A DNA stretch of 64,000 nucleotides from Candidatus Poribacteria bacterium (GCA_028820635.1 JAPPIG010000032.1:17732-81731); one strand, 5' to 3'. Counted from the stretch's first letter, positions 35,092 through 44,260 are shown. Numbers and translations are program-made. Notes: generated by a model not told the origin, from the letters alone.

Positions 35092-35156
35092 GTCGGGAAT
35101 CAGAGTTCCCTCCTACAAAGAGGGGCGTTCTGTAGGAGCGATCTCCGAATCGCGAC
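35092..35156. repeat. Inverted pair of dispersed repeats between two paralogues
   Basis: GTCGGGAATCAGAGTTCCCTCCTACA (35092-35117) and TGTAGGAGCGATCTCCGAATCGCGAC (35131-35156). They sit where the duplicated intergenic sequence is interrupted; see the finding on segmental duplication. Confidence 0.85.
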
Positions 35157-35187
35157 CTTTACCCGCAAAATTTCGGGAGACACTCCA

Positions 35188-36501
35188 CTATTCATTCTCG
35201 GTTTTGTCCTTGAGTGCTTCCACTACGAGACGTTCTAACGCAATTCCTCTGGCTTCGCGTGAAATTAAGGTGCCATCTCTGGCAATAAGCCACGGTGCAG
35301 GGATTGCGTTAATATGATAATGTTCTGCAAGCGGACTGTTCCATCTTTGACCACTGAAAATCTGCCGCCAAGAAATGTCATTCTCCTTGAGGTAGTTGCG
35401 CAATCTTGTCTCATCAGTATCAAGACTGACACCGATGACATCAAATCCTTGGTCCTTATAGGAGTTATACACCCTTTTTACATTCGGCATTTCGACGATG
35501 CAGGGAGGACACCAAACCGCCCAGAAATCAAGTAGAACAACTTTCCCGCGATATTGTTCAAGCGAAATCGGTTTACCGTCAAGGTCCGTTGCAGTAAAAT
35601 CTGGGACAACCTTTCCTACCAGCGCTGCCATAGGATCAGCTTTTTTCTGGTATTCCGCTGCGAGTTCGGAATTGCCGAGTTTCGAATGAATTCGGGCAAG
35701 TTCATTAAGAACGAAGGACTTATTCGGATACTGTTTTTCAAGTTTCTCATAAACAGTAAGCATTTCTTCATACCGATTCGCGTTTGCAAGAATCGCACCG
35801 AGCATAGTTTGTGTCTGAAGATCGCCCGGTTTTACGGATGATCTGAAACGCTTAATGAGACTATCAACATCTTTTTTTTGACCAACTTCAATGTAGAGAC
35901 GGACAAGCGGAGAATAGAGTTCGAAGGAACGCACAATGTCCGGTTGTCGTTGAAGTCCCGCTTCCAAAGCGGTGATGGTTTTTTCGATAGTTTCATACAT
36001 CACTTCTGGCGTATCTTGCCAGAAACCGGATGATTTATACACCTTAAAAGAAAAACCCAAGTTTAAGCATTCAAATTCTTGATTTTTATGATGACGACAC
36101 CTTGCAAGCGGTATTACATCGCCATATATGGCTCGGTTTTCCTGTGTGCTTTTTCGGTATCCAGGGTGAAATTGGTAGCCGTAACTCACTGGCATCTTCG
36201 GGTCTGCGTTCTTAGAATATATCGGTTTTCCACCCTTATTATCTGATGGACAAAGCAGGATATCCGCATCTGGCAAATATTTGGGATAAAGTTCTGAGAG
36301 CCATTCCGGAAAATCACCATGTTCTTTCTTGTATGCTTGAATAGCCTTGCCAATCGCAAGCAAGTTTTGTGTGCAAAGTTTTATATTTTTTTCATGCTGT
36401 TCCGTAATCAAACCTTCGTTAGACTTTTCTGCAGGTGGATGTGCATTCACAGAAGTTATCAGGAAACTCAGCACCATTGCCACAGTCAAAATTGCTTTCA
36501 T
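35188..36501 (-). CDS. Secreted TlpA-like thioredoxin protein with pseudopilin-like N-terminal module (paralogue 2)
   Basis: 437 residues with the same plan as its neighbours: signal peptide (1-20), the AIQAYKKEHGDFPEWLSELYPKYLPDAD module with LLCPSD and CRHHK...ECLNLGFS, TPR-like helices, and a thioredoxin fold with C-P-P-C near residue 330 (FWAVWCPPCIVEMPN). The CPPC motif is that of TlpA/ResA-type reductases, while the sister proteins have CGFC and CGPC, so redox potentials may differ. 66 bases after the BlaR1-like gene. Confidence 0.85.
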   Translation of the reverse strand: MKAILTVAMVLSFLITSVNAHPPAEKSNEGLITEQHEKNIKLCTQNLLAIGKAIQAYKKEHGDFPEWLSELYPKYLPDADILLCPSDNKGGKPIYSKNADPKMPVSYGYQFHPGYRKSTQENRAIYGDVIPLARCRHHKNQEFECLNLGFSFKVYKSSGFWQDTPEVMYETIEKTITALEAGLQRQPDIVRSFELYSPLVRLYIEVGQKKDVDSLIKRFRSSVKPGDLQTQTMLGAILANANRYEEMLTVYEKLEKQYPNKSFVLNELARIHSKLGNSELAAEYQKKADPMAALVGKVVPDFTATDLDGKPISLEQYRGKVVLLDFWAVWCPPCIVEMPNVKRVYNSYKDQGFDVIGVSLDTDETRLRNYLKENDISWRQIFSGQRWNSPLAEHYHINAIPAPWLIARDGTLISREARGIALERLVVEALKDKTENE

Positions 36502-36567
36502 TTTAGTATTCTCCTTTTTTAGATTTCTTACGAAATAAGATTGAACATTTCCTTTATCTATGGGAAC

Positions 36568-39500
36568 TTACTTGGGTTTGGTTTTCAGGGCTTCCACAAC
36601 GAGTTGTTCTAACTCAATCCCTCTGGCTTCGCGTGAAATCAACGTGCCATCTCTGGCAATAAGCCACGGTGCGGGAATGCTGCGAATACGATACTGTTTT
36701 GCCAGCGGACTATTCCATTTTTGCCCACTGAAAATTTGGCGCCAAGAAATATCATTCGCCTTGAGGTAGTTGCGCAATCTTACTTCATCAGTATCAAGAC
36801 TGACACCAATAATATCGAATCCTTGATTTTTATAGGTATTATAAACCTTTTTCACGTTTGGCATTTCGCTGATGCAGGGACCGCACCACACTGCCCAGAA
36901 ATCAAGTAGAACAACTTTCCCACGATATTGTTCAAGCGAAATCGGTTTGCCTTCAATGTCCGTTGCAGAGAAGTCGGGGACAACTTTTCCGACCAATTCT
37001 GACATAGGATCAGCCTTGTCCCGATATTCTTCCGCGAGCTCGGAATTGCCGAGTCTCTCATGAATTCGCACAAGTTCATCAAGAACTAAATCACTGTCCG
37101 GATACCGCTTCTCAAGTTTTTCAAAGACCTTAAGCGTTTCTTTAGGTTGGTTCGATATTTCAAGTATTGATCCAAGTCGAAAATTATCTTCTATACTGTC
37201 AGGGTTCATAATTGATTTGAAACGGTTTACGATACCCTCAACATCTTTTTCGCGCCCGACTTCAATATAGAAACGTGCAAGCGTAGTATAGAAATGAAAA
37301 AACCTTTCATTATCTGCTTGTTGCTGAAGTCCATTTTCCAAAGCTTCAATGGCTTCCTCAACGGTTGCATACATCTCATCAGGTTTGTATGGTCCAGATG
37401 ACCAATATACCTTAAAGGCAAAACTCAAGTTATGACACTCAAACGGTTGGTTTTCATGATGTCGGCAACGGACAAGCGGTAAAACGTCACCATACATGAA
37501 ACGTTCCTCAGTTTTATCCTTTCGGTACTGAGGGTGAAATTGATAATCGTAACTTATGGACATTTTCGGATCCGTATTGACAAGATAATAAGGCTTGCCA
37601 CCGTCTTTATCTGCAGGACAAAGCAGGGTGTCTGCGTCTGGTAGATATTTCGGATAAAGGTCTGAGAGCCATTCTGGAAACTCTCCATGTTCCTTTTGAT
37701 ATGCTTGAATCGCCTTGCCAATTTCGAGTAGATGATGCTTGCATATCTCAACGTTCTGTTGTGCTTGCCCGGGATCATCAGAACGGGTTTCGTTCGGTTT
37801 TTGTTCCGGTGGTGCCTCAGTGAGGAATTTATGAAATTCAGGTGTATCCTGAAGCAATGCAAAACGTTCTTTGTTCTCCAAAACATAATTGATAGTCTCA
37901 AAACTATGGTTTGTAACCGCAATCTGAAACAACTTCCTTATTTTTTCTTGGTCACCTTGTGCTGCAAAAAGTTTCACCAACTCCAGGATGTGATAATTAA
38001 TGTTAAGACCAAGTTCTGGAGATTTCTGGTTCAATTTGTGTAATTCAAGCATCCGGTCGTATGCTCGGTTTATCAACGCTGTTCTTGCCCCCGGGAACAT
38101 TTCCAGATTGAAAATTGCCATCATAATGTCAAGATTGTTTGGGGTGAAGGCAAGTATCTTTTCATATTCAGCGATGCTTTTTTCAATCTGACCTTTCCGA
38201 AGATAAGAGGAGGCAAGGAATTGATTGACTTGAGGGATAATTCGTTCATTGTCAGCTTTTGGGCCCTCGGCGAGCAGTGCCGTAACCAGATGTTCAATTT
38301 TGAAATCTCCCATCCAGAAAGTGTTTCCGTTCTCACGAACTATTCCCGTTTTATCAAGAATTACATAGCGAGGCAGATAGTTGAGCAAATTGATGATACC
38401 GAATCGCGGTGGTATCGCCTCGGGTTCGAGGTGCAGATGAATACCCGGCATCGCGTGTTTTTCAATGAATTGTGTCATCTCCGTTTTGCTGCTCCGCGTG
38501 CAAATATTAATCAGAGCAAAATCAGGGCTATCATGATGCATGTTGTAGAGACGTTTGAGCATTGGGACCATCCATTCCGTCGTAGCTTCTCGTGCTGACC
38601 AATAATAGAATAAAACCACTTTGCCACGAAAGTCTTGCAGCAAAACGGGAGTACCGTCTACGCTTGTGTGCGAAAATTTAGGTGCGGATTTACCTAAGAT
38701 GAGTTCAGTCCAAAGCATGTTAAATTCATTTGCTTTCTCCGAATTGTCCATCTCATCATAAACATCTGCTTTACGTTTATATACTTCGGGCAGCATTGCG
38801 GGGTCAGCAATCTTGTCCAACTCTGCAAGTGCTTGGTTAAATTTACCCTCATCCATAAATCGATAAACACGGAAACGACGGAGTCTATCAATGTATCTTG
38901 AGGTTGGCAATTCCGAGAGAAACGCTTCAGCACCAGTATCAAACTTAGCATAGCGTTGGAGTCCAAAGAGATAATTCAGTTTCTCAAACCACACAGTGTC
39001 ATATCGTTCACTGTCCGGGTCGGCAATAAGAAATTGTTCGCAAAGTTCAAGATTCTGTTCCCAATTCTGCTGGTACTTTGCCAAACCCGACTCCTGTCCA
39101 TACACTCTCGGTTTTGGTAGCATCTCCTCTGGTGTTGGCTGGGATTTGGATGCCTCCTGAATTTGTTGATACAGTGCTTTCTCCGAGTCAACTGCTTGTG
39201 CTAAATGGAGCACACCTATCGGTACAGTAAAACAAGTGAGGATAAGCAGACCTATTCCTACTGCAACCTTTGTCACTGGATGTCGATTTAAGTTTTCAGT
39301 GAGAACAGTTCGGAGCCTTCCTTCAATTCTTGAGGAGCGCGCCATCGCTACAGCTGTACGTGAAATTGTGTTAGCCAACTTCACGTCACGTGTAATATTA
39401 AGTAAATGTCGGGCATAATCGGTTGATTGATATCCGGTATTTAGCACTTGGTCATCACACGCTTGTTCAGCCTCTGTCCGTATCCGATGCGCTGTAAACC

Positions 39501-40278
39501 ACACGAATGGATTAAACCAGTAAGTCGCACATGTAATCTGTGCGATTGTCTGTGTCAACCAATCCCATCTTTTGATATGTGCAGTTTCGTGAAGCAAAAC
39601 GGCACGGAGGCGATCCGTTTGCCAATTCGCTGCATCAGTCGGTAACAAAATAACAGGACGAAAAATACCCCACATCATTGGCATTTTGATTCTGTCGCTG
39701 AGCCGCACACTAAACTGACGATTCCAATTAAGATGCGGCTGATCAATTGTGCTGCTAATATCATTAGCACGGACAGAGACATGCCAAACAGCACAGATTC
39801 CAACAATCAAACGGGCAAGGAAGAAAATACTCACACATGCCCAAACGATTCCTATCCAATTTGTCCAAGAGATTGTGGGAAGGATACTGTTCCTTTGGGT
39901 TACCACTTCCGGTTGGGGCGGTGTCGGTGAGACTTGTGTCGATGACACCTTCTTTGTTGTTAACTGGCTCGGTGCAATCAAAACAGGGGCGGCAGCTGGT
40001 CGAGAAATTTCTACTAACTGAGGCGTCTCATATCTAATGATCGGTGTCTCCGGTAAGACCTTGACCTCCCATTTCGGCAGTATGAAAGAAAACAGCGGAA
40101 CGATTAAAAATCCAACAATTGCCATACCCCAGACAAAACCACGCACCGCCGCCGATTTGTGACGGAAGTAGAATGCAAGTAGACGCGCAACTGCGAAAAT
40201 TACAATACTTTTCATCGTAGTATCAACAAGAAATTTCAGCAATGGATTCGCATAGAACGTTTCAATAAATAGCATCAT
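36568..40278 (-). CDS. BlaR1-like M56 metalloprotease fused to TPR and thioredoxin modules
   Basis: 1236 residues. Residues about 1-350 are a BlaR1/MecR1-type M56 domain with four membrane helices and the zinc site H230-E-x-x-H234 (LLHETAHIKRWDW) plus E271 (EAEQACD). Instead of a penicillin-binding sensor, the outside part has TPR helices, a thioredoxin fold lacking any CxxC (residues about 530-690), more TPR helices, the pseudopilin-like module (CPAD, CRHHE...ECHNL) and a TlpA-like thioredoxin with C-G-P-C near residue 1130. The start overlaps the repressor stop. Probably senses an envelope thiol or ligand state and cleaves the repressor. Confidence 0.88.
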   Translation of the reverse strand: MMLFIETFYANPLLKFLVDTTMKSIVIFAVARLLAFYFRHKSAAVRGFVWGMAIVGFLIVPLFSFILPKWEVKVLPETPIIRYETPQLVEISRPAAAPVLIAPSQLTTKKVSSTQVSPTPPQPEVVTQRNSILPTISWTNWIGIVWACVSIFFLARLIVGICAVWHVSVRANDISSTIDQPHLNWNRQFSVRLSDRIKMPMMWGIFRPVILLPTDAANWQTDRLRAVLLHETAHIKRWDWLTQTIAQITCATYWFNPFVWFTAHRIRTEAEQACDDQVLNTGYQSTDYARHLLNITRDVKLANTISRTAVAMARSSRIEGRLRTVLTENLNRHPVTKVAVGIGLLILTCFTVPIGVLHLAQAVDSEKALYQQIQEASKSQPTPEEMLPKPRVYGQESGLAKYQQNWEQNLELCEQFLIADPDSERYDTVWFEKLNYLFGLQRYAKFDTGAEAFLSELPTSRYIDRLRRFRVYRFMDEGKFNQALAELDKIADPAMLPEVYKRKADVYDEMDNSEKANEFNMLWTELILGKSAPKFSHTSVDGTPVLLQDFRGKVVLFYYWSAREATTEWMVPMLKRLYNMHHDSPDFALINICTRSSKTEMTQFIEKHAMPGIHLHLEPEAIPPRFGIINLLNYLPRYVILDKTGIVRENGNTFWMGDFKIEHLVTALLAEGPKADNERIIPQVNQFLASSYLRKGQIEKSIAEYEKILAFTPNNLDIMMAIFNLEMFPGARTALINRAYDRMLELHKLNQKSPELGLNINYHILELVKLFAAQGDQEKIRKLFQIAVTNHSFETINYVLENKERFALLQDTPEFHKFLTEAPPEQKPNETRSDDPGQAQQNVEICKHHLLEIGKAIQAYQKEHGEFPEWLSDLYPKYLPDADTLLCPADKDGGKPYYLVNTDPKMSISYDYQFHPQYRKDKTEERFMYGDVLPLVRCRHHENQPFECHNLSFAFKVYWSSGPYKPDEMYATVEEAIEALENGLQQQADNERFFHFYTTLARFYIEVGREKDVEGIVNRFKSIMNPDSIEDNFRLGSILEISNQPKETLKVFEKLEKRYPDSDLVLDELVRIHERLGNSELAEEYRDKADPMSELVGKVVPDFSATDIEGKPISLEQYRGKVVLLDFWAVWCGPCISEMPNVKKVYNTYKNQGFDIIGVSLDTDEVRLRNYLKANDISWRQIFSGQKWNSPLAKQYRIRSIPAPWLIARDGTLISREARGIELEQLVVEALKTKPK

Positions 40279-40664
40279 GATGAGGTGTCTCCTTTTTTAG
40301 CATTCTCAATGAGTTGGCTTAAACGGTCAAGCTCCTCATCCGATAGGTCTGCTTCGGAAATCAAAGTCATGACCGTTTTTTCGATGGATTTATCAAAAAA
40401 CGTGTGAAAAATCTGTTTGAGCGCGGAACGTCCTGCCTGTTGGCGTGGTTGTGTAGGACGATAGATGTAACGTTTGCCGTCTTTTTCGTGTGTGAGATGT
40501 TCTTTCTCTTCTAAAATCCGCAGTAAGGCACGGACTGTAGAATAACTCGGTTCATCGGGAAGCTCTTCAAGCACATCTGCCACAGAAACACGACCGCGTT
40601 GATAAACAATGTCCATCAGCTGCCGTTCTCGACGACTCAGTTTGGCAATGCGGTTATCTTCCAT
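40275..40664 (-). CDS. BlaI/MecI-family transcriptional repressor
   Basis: 129 residues from the ATG at 40664, preceded by AAAGGAG; a longer frame is unsupported. Winged helix with LSRRERQLMDIVYQRGRVSVADVLEELP and SYSTVRALLRILEEKEHL, then a dimerisation tail. The region around YRPTQPRQQAGRSALKQIF is where BlaI-type repressors are cut. It overlaps the M56 gene by 4 bases, and two matching palindromes lie on its promoter, so it very probably represses its own operon. Confidence 0.92.
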   Translation of the reverse strand: MEDNRIAKLSRRERQLMDIVYQRGRVSVADVLEELPDEPSYSTVRALLRILEEKEHLTHEKDGKRYIYRPTQPRQQAGRSALKQIFHTFFDKSIEKTVMTLISEADLSDEELDRLSQLIENAKKGDTSS

Positions 40665-40688
40665 GTTGTAACTCCTTTCTTCAAGATA

Positions 40689-40704
40689 TGCTAATATTTT
40701 AGCA
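40689..40704. promoter_or_regulatory. Operator 1 (TGCTAA-N4-TTAGCA)
   Basis: 16-bp inverted repeat TGCTAATATTTTAGCA overlapping the -10 box. Identical arms to operator 2. BlaI-family operators are dyads of similar length. Confidence 0.75.
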
Positions 40705-40724
40705 CTTAAAAAAGTAGATGTCAA
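40696..40724 (-). promoter_or_regulatory. Promoter of the BlaI/BlaR1-thioredoxin operon
   Basis: Read on the minus strand: TTGACA (40724-40719), 17-base spacer, TAAAAT (40701-40696). It is 32 bases before the repressor ATG. The -10 box lies inside the proximal palindrome. Confidence 0.8.
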
Positions 40725-40731
40725 GAAAAAA

Positions 40732-40747
40732 TGCTAAAAATTTAGCA
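40732..40747. promoter_or_regulatory. Operator 2 (TGCTAA-N4-TTAGCA)
   Basis: 16-bp inverted repeat TGCTAAAAATTTAGCA just upstream of the -35 box, centred 43 bases (about four helical turns) from operator 1, so two dimers would bind the same DNA face. Confidence 0.75.
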
Positions 40748-40802
40748 CAAATTAGAAAAATGTTAATTTTCAACATAAAAAATTCATTGAAGCAAGATAA
40801 AA

Positions 40803-41078
40803 TAACGTGAGTTCGGTATAAGCAACTTTCGGAATCGACAGAATATGTCTCCTAAAACTATTGTTATTTTGTATACGAAAATAATACCGAATTTTTAGAG
40901 TCAAATATGACTGTTTTAGTCATAATAAGCCTGCCGATCCAGTCATAACAATGGATCGTAGCACATTACAAAATCCTATCATTTTCCGATTGACTCTAAA
41001 AACTCTAAAATCTTTATATAACGTAAATACGGAAAAAAGATATGGAATTCTTCAGGTCTTTATACCGAACTCACGTTA
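40803..41078. mobile_element. 276-bp MITE-like element with perfect 19-bp terminal inverted repeats
   Basis: The left end TAACGTGAGTTCGGTATAA (40803-40821) is the exact reverse complement of the right end TTATACCGAACTCACGTTA (41060-41078). The interior has no open reading frame of note but holds nested inverted repeats: TTTTTAGAGTCA against TGACTCTAAAAA (about 40893-40904 and 40992-41004), TATGACTG...CAGTCATA-like pairs, and CGATCCA...TGGATCG. It lies between the BlaI operon promoter and the transpeptidase promoter. Probably a non-autonomous transposable element; the driving transposase is not in the window. Confidence 0.75.
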
Positions 41079-41105
41079 AAGTATGAAACTCAACCTATAA
41101 AAACT

Positions 41106-41134
41106 TGACAATTCTGTAAAAACCCTTTAAAATT
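41106..41134 (+). promoter_or_regulatory. Sigma70 promoter of the gamma-glutamyltranspeptidase gene
   Basis: TTGACA at 41106-41111, 17-base spacer, TAAAAT at 41129-41134; 33 bases before the GTG start. It starts 28 bases past the right end of the MITE-like element. Confidence 0.7.
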
Positions 41135-41167
41135 CCAACTATTACCCATCAACAAGAGGAAAACACC

Positions 41168-42769
41168 GTGAATTTAAAGAAAAAAGAGTACGGTACTGTC
41201 GTTGGTCCACACCCGCGCACTGCAAAGGCAGGATTTGATATGCTTATTGCAGGTGGAAATGCTGTGGATGCCGCTGTCGCTGCCGCGTTTGCAGAGGGTG
41301 TTGTTGAACCTTCACATAACGGCATTGCTGGTTACGGTGGCTGCATGCTGATCTATCGCAAAAAGACGCAAGATGTTATAGCGATAGATTACAATTCTGC
41401 TGCACCAGCAGCTGCTTCCGAAGATATGTTTACAATTGAGGACGCACCCGATGCACCTGCAGGCTATCGTGTTCCCGGACGCGTTAATGTCCACGGACCG
41501 CTCTCTATTGGCGTACCGGGTGTTGTCGCTGGATTATGTTTAGCCTCAAAAGAGTATGGCAGTCTTCCGCTCTCGGATGTGTTACACCCCGCCATTAACT
41601 CAGCACGCTACGGATACGCACCAAACGGCGCAAATCGTGGTGGAATTGCAGGAAATGCTGAACGATGGAAACGGGAGTTTCCAGAAACGGCACGGGTTTT
41701 CTTGAAAAATGGACAACCACCAAAAAAAGGGGAAGTGCTTACCAACCCTGACCTCGCGCAAACCCTTGAGGCTGTTGCTGAAGGTGGACACGCCGCTTTC
41801 TACGAAGGGGGAATAGCGAAAACAATCGCGAACCACATACAGGAATTAGGCGGTTGTTTAACCGTTGACGACCTAAAAAATTACCGCGCTTTCATTACCC
41901 AACCCTATGAAATTCAGTATCGTGGCTATTCGGTTTATACGTCGCCCCTCGGTGCAGGCGGGCTAACTACCTTACAAATGCTCCGTTTAGTCGAAGAATT
42001 TGATCTGGCTGATATGTCGCTCACAGAAAGGTTTCATCTTTTTGCTGAAGCGATGAAGATTTGCTGGGTGGAAAGACTGCGTAGATTTGGTGATCCTGCT
42101 TTCGTTGACATAGACATAGATGAAGAACTGTCGGATAGTTTCACAGCAACACTCAGCGAGAAGTTGAAAGCAGGACTTGAATCACCACAACCTGGGGAAG
42201 TCGTCTACCACGAACCGATGAGTTGTACGAGTCATATTTCCACTGCGGATGCGGAGGGAAACATGGTATCGTTAACGCAAACGCACGGAGGCGGATTCGG
42301 TTCAATGGTAACGGTGCCAGGAACAGGACTGCTTTTTGGGCACGGTGTGGGTCGTTTCGATCCGAGACCAGGGTTAGCGAATTCTGTCGGTCCGAGGAAA
42401 CGCCCACTTCACAATATGGGACCGTGCCTTGCTACAAGAGATGGTTTGCCTTTTGCGACTTACGGTATCCCTGGTGGTCGCACAATTCCAAATAATCAGC
42501 TCAACTTCAGTGTTAGCCTGATGGATTTACAAGTGTCAGCACAAGCAGCTTTGGACGCGCCGCGATTTCACAGCGATGGTGCTGAACCGATACAAGTAGA
42601 ATCACGCGTTGGTGAAGAAACACTTGAAGGATTGCGAGAACTTGGACATGAAATTGCCCCGAGTGGCGGTATCGGTGGACCAGGACACGCTATTCGCGTA
42701 TCAGATGACGGAACCTGTCACGATGGCGGTACAGACCCGCGCGGGGAGGGCAAAGTTATATCACGTTAA
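41168..42769 (+). CDS. Gamma-glutamyltranspeptidase family protein
   Basis: 533 residues. GTG start with AGAGGAAA upstream. An Ntn-hydrolase of the GGT family: N-terminal GGNAVDAAVAAAFAEGVVEPSHNGIAGYGG, and the autoprocessing site CTSHIST with the nucleophile threonine at T354, followed by GNMVSLTQTHGGGFGS. No signal peptide is visible, so it is probably cytoplasmic, unlike E. coli GGT. It may cleave gamma-glutamyl amides, or cephalosporin-type or related amides. A Rieske protein and an epimerase follow on the same strand. Confidence 0.9.
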   Translation: MNLKKKEYGTVVGPHPRTAKAGFDMLIAGGNAVDAAVAAAFAEGVVEPSHNGIAGYGGCMLIYRKKTQDVIAIDYNSAAPAAASEDMFTIEDAPDAPAGYRVPGRVNVHGPLSIGVPGVVAGLCLASKEYGSLPLSDVLHPAINSARYGYAPNGANRGGIAGNAERWKREFPETARVFLKNGQPPKKGEVLTNPDLAQTLEAVAEGGHAAFYEGGIAKTIANHIQELGGCLTVDDLKNYRAFITQPYEIQYRGYSVYTSPLGAGGLTTLQMLRLVEEFDLADMSLTERFHLFAEAMKICWVERLRRFGDPAFVDIDIDEELSDSFTATLSEKLKAGLESPQPGEVVYHEPMSCTSHISTADAEGNMVSLTQTHGGGFGSMVTVPGTGLLFGHGVGRFDPRPGLANSVGPRKRPLHNMGPCLATRDGLPFATYGIPGGRTIPNNQLNFSVSLMDLQVSAQAALDAPRFHSDGAEPIQVESRVGEETLEGLRELGHEIAPSGGIGGPGHAIRVSDDGTCHDGGTDPRGEGKVISR

Positions 42770-42856
42770 TATTCATTTGATGAGTGTATACCGTAAAATG
42801 GTCGAAAGGATCGGAAGTCTTGATTCATAATCTATTTTCTTGGAGTACTATCAGAT

Positions 42857-43192
42857 ATGTCACAATTTGTAAAAGCCGCGACAACCGAACAGATACAACC
42901 GGGTACCTGCATCGGTGTCAAGGTTGAAGGTGTTTTTATCGGTATCTATAATGTTGAGGGTGAATTTTTCGCAATGAACAATATCTGTCCACACCTCGGT
43001 GGGATTTTGACTTACGGTTTTTTGGACAAAAACTGTGTTACCTGCCCGATGCACATGTGGGAGTTTGATGTGAAGACAGGCGAATGTGTTTGGCCAGGTG
43101 AAGAGAGTATTCCTATATATCCCATCAAAGTTGAGGGCGAAGATATCCTTGTAAATGTAGATGAACCGATGAATATGGATAAACCACAGTAG
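42857..43192 (+). CDS. Rieske [2Fe-2S] ferredoxin
   Basis: 111 residues, the size of stand-alone Rieske ferredoxins. Cluster ligands C44-x-H46 (ICPHLGG) and C63-x-x-H66 (CPMHMW). It carries electrons to a partner oxygenase or reductase; none is directly adjacent. GGAG lies 11 bases before the ATG. Likely co-transcribed with the epimerase gene 52 bases downstream. Confidence 0.93.
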   Translation: MSQFVKAATTEQIQPGTCIGVKVEGVFIGIYNVEGEFFAMNNICPHLGGILTYGFLDKNCVTCPMHMWEFDVKTGECVWPGEESIPIYPIKVEGEDILVNVDEPMNMDKPQ

Positions 43193-43244
43193 GAACGGAA
43201 ATATGTTAGCATCACCCAAATGCTAACTTCAAGGAGAAAACAGT

Positions 43245-44192
43245 ATGGCATATCTGCTCACCGGTGGCATGGGTTGCATCGGCACTTACGTTATTCGTGA
43301 TCTCTTAGCCGCTGGTGAAAAAGTCATCGTTTACGATTTCGCTTACGACCTCACTATTCCAAAAATGGTGCTCACGGATGCGCAAATTGAAGGTTTTACA
43401 TTCGTGCAGGGTGATATTACCGATCTGCCGCACGTCTTACGTACTGTTCAAGAACATGAAATTGAAAGGATAATCCACCTTGCTTCATGGCAAGTGCCAG
43501 CATGCAATGCAAATCCACCGCAGGCGTTGAAAGTCGTGTGCGAAGGCACAATTAATATATTAGAAGCGGCGCGTATTTTCAATCTAAAACGTGTTGTGTG
43601 GGCGAGCAGTGTAGCGGTTTTCGGTTCACCAGAAGATTATAACCATCAACAAATTCTAAATGATGCACCACACTATCCCAAATTTATCTACGGTGCCTGC
43701 AAATCCCTCAATGAAAGATATGCGATGCACTATTTTGATGCATACGGTGTTGATACAATTGGACTTCGGTTTACTGCAGTTTACGGGGTTGGTCGGACGC
43801 GAGGGATGAGTTCGTTTACAACTAAAATGATTGAGGCAGTGGCGATGGGAGAACCGCATGTGTGTCCGTTCGGTGACGATTCGGTGGATTGGCAATATGT
43901 GGAGGATGTCTCGAGTTCGATTGTAACGGCATGCACCTGCCCGACAACGAAGACGCGTGTCTTTAATGTCAAGGGTGGTATCCGACCAGTGAAAGACGGT
44001 GTGGCATATCTAAAAACTTTGGTGCCAGATGCGCAAATTACACTGGAACCGGGCGTGTTCGGTATCTCGTGGGATTATGACGCAACACCTATTGCCGATG
44101 AAATGGGTTTTACACCTGCCTATACGATGGAACAAGGAATTCTAAAAACATATAATAAGTTTCGAGAACGCGCTGGATTGGAACAAGTTTAA
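43245..44192 (+). CDS. NAD-dependent epimerase/dehydratase (extended SDR)
   Basis: 315 residues. NAD-binding TGGMGCIG (residues 6-13) and active-site Y149-x-x-x-K153 (YGACK) with SSVAVFG supplying the serine region. Typical of sugar-nucleotide epimerases such as UDP-glucose 4-epimerase relatives, although the substrate is unclear. AAGGAG precedes the ATG. It ends in a hairpin shared with the convergent array. Confidence 0.9.
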   Translation: MAYLLTGGMGCIGTYVIRDLLAAGEKVIVYDFAYDLTIPKMVLTDAQIEGFTFVQGDITDLPHVLRTVQEHEIERIIHLASWQVPACNANPPQALKVVCEGTINILEAARIFNLKRVVWASSVAVFGSPEDYNHQQILNDAPHYPKFIYGACKSLNERYAMHYFDAYGVDTIGLRFTAVYGVGRTRGMSSFTTKMIEAVAMGEPHVCPFGDDSVDWQYVEDVSSSIVTACTCPTTKTRVFNVKGGIRPVKDGVAYLKTLVPDAQITLEPGVFGISWDYDATPIADEMGFTPAYTMEQGILKTYNKFRERAGLEQV

Positions 44193-44227
44193 GTATAAGA
44201 GTGAAGTTATACCTCACCCTTATACTT
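44191..44227. terminator. Bidirectional terminator-like hairpin
   Basis: AAGTATAAGAGTGA (44191-44204) pairs with TCACCCTTATACTT (44214-44227), one mismatch. It begins within the stop codon of the epimerase gene and lies 33 bases past the convergent gene end. Confidence 0.6.
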
Positions 44228-44260
44228 AAAAGAACTATTATGTTCAATGTTTTTACAGGA

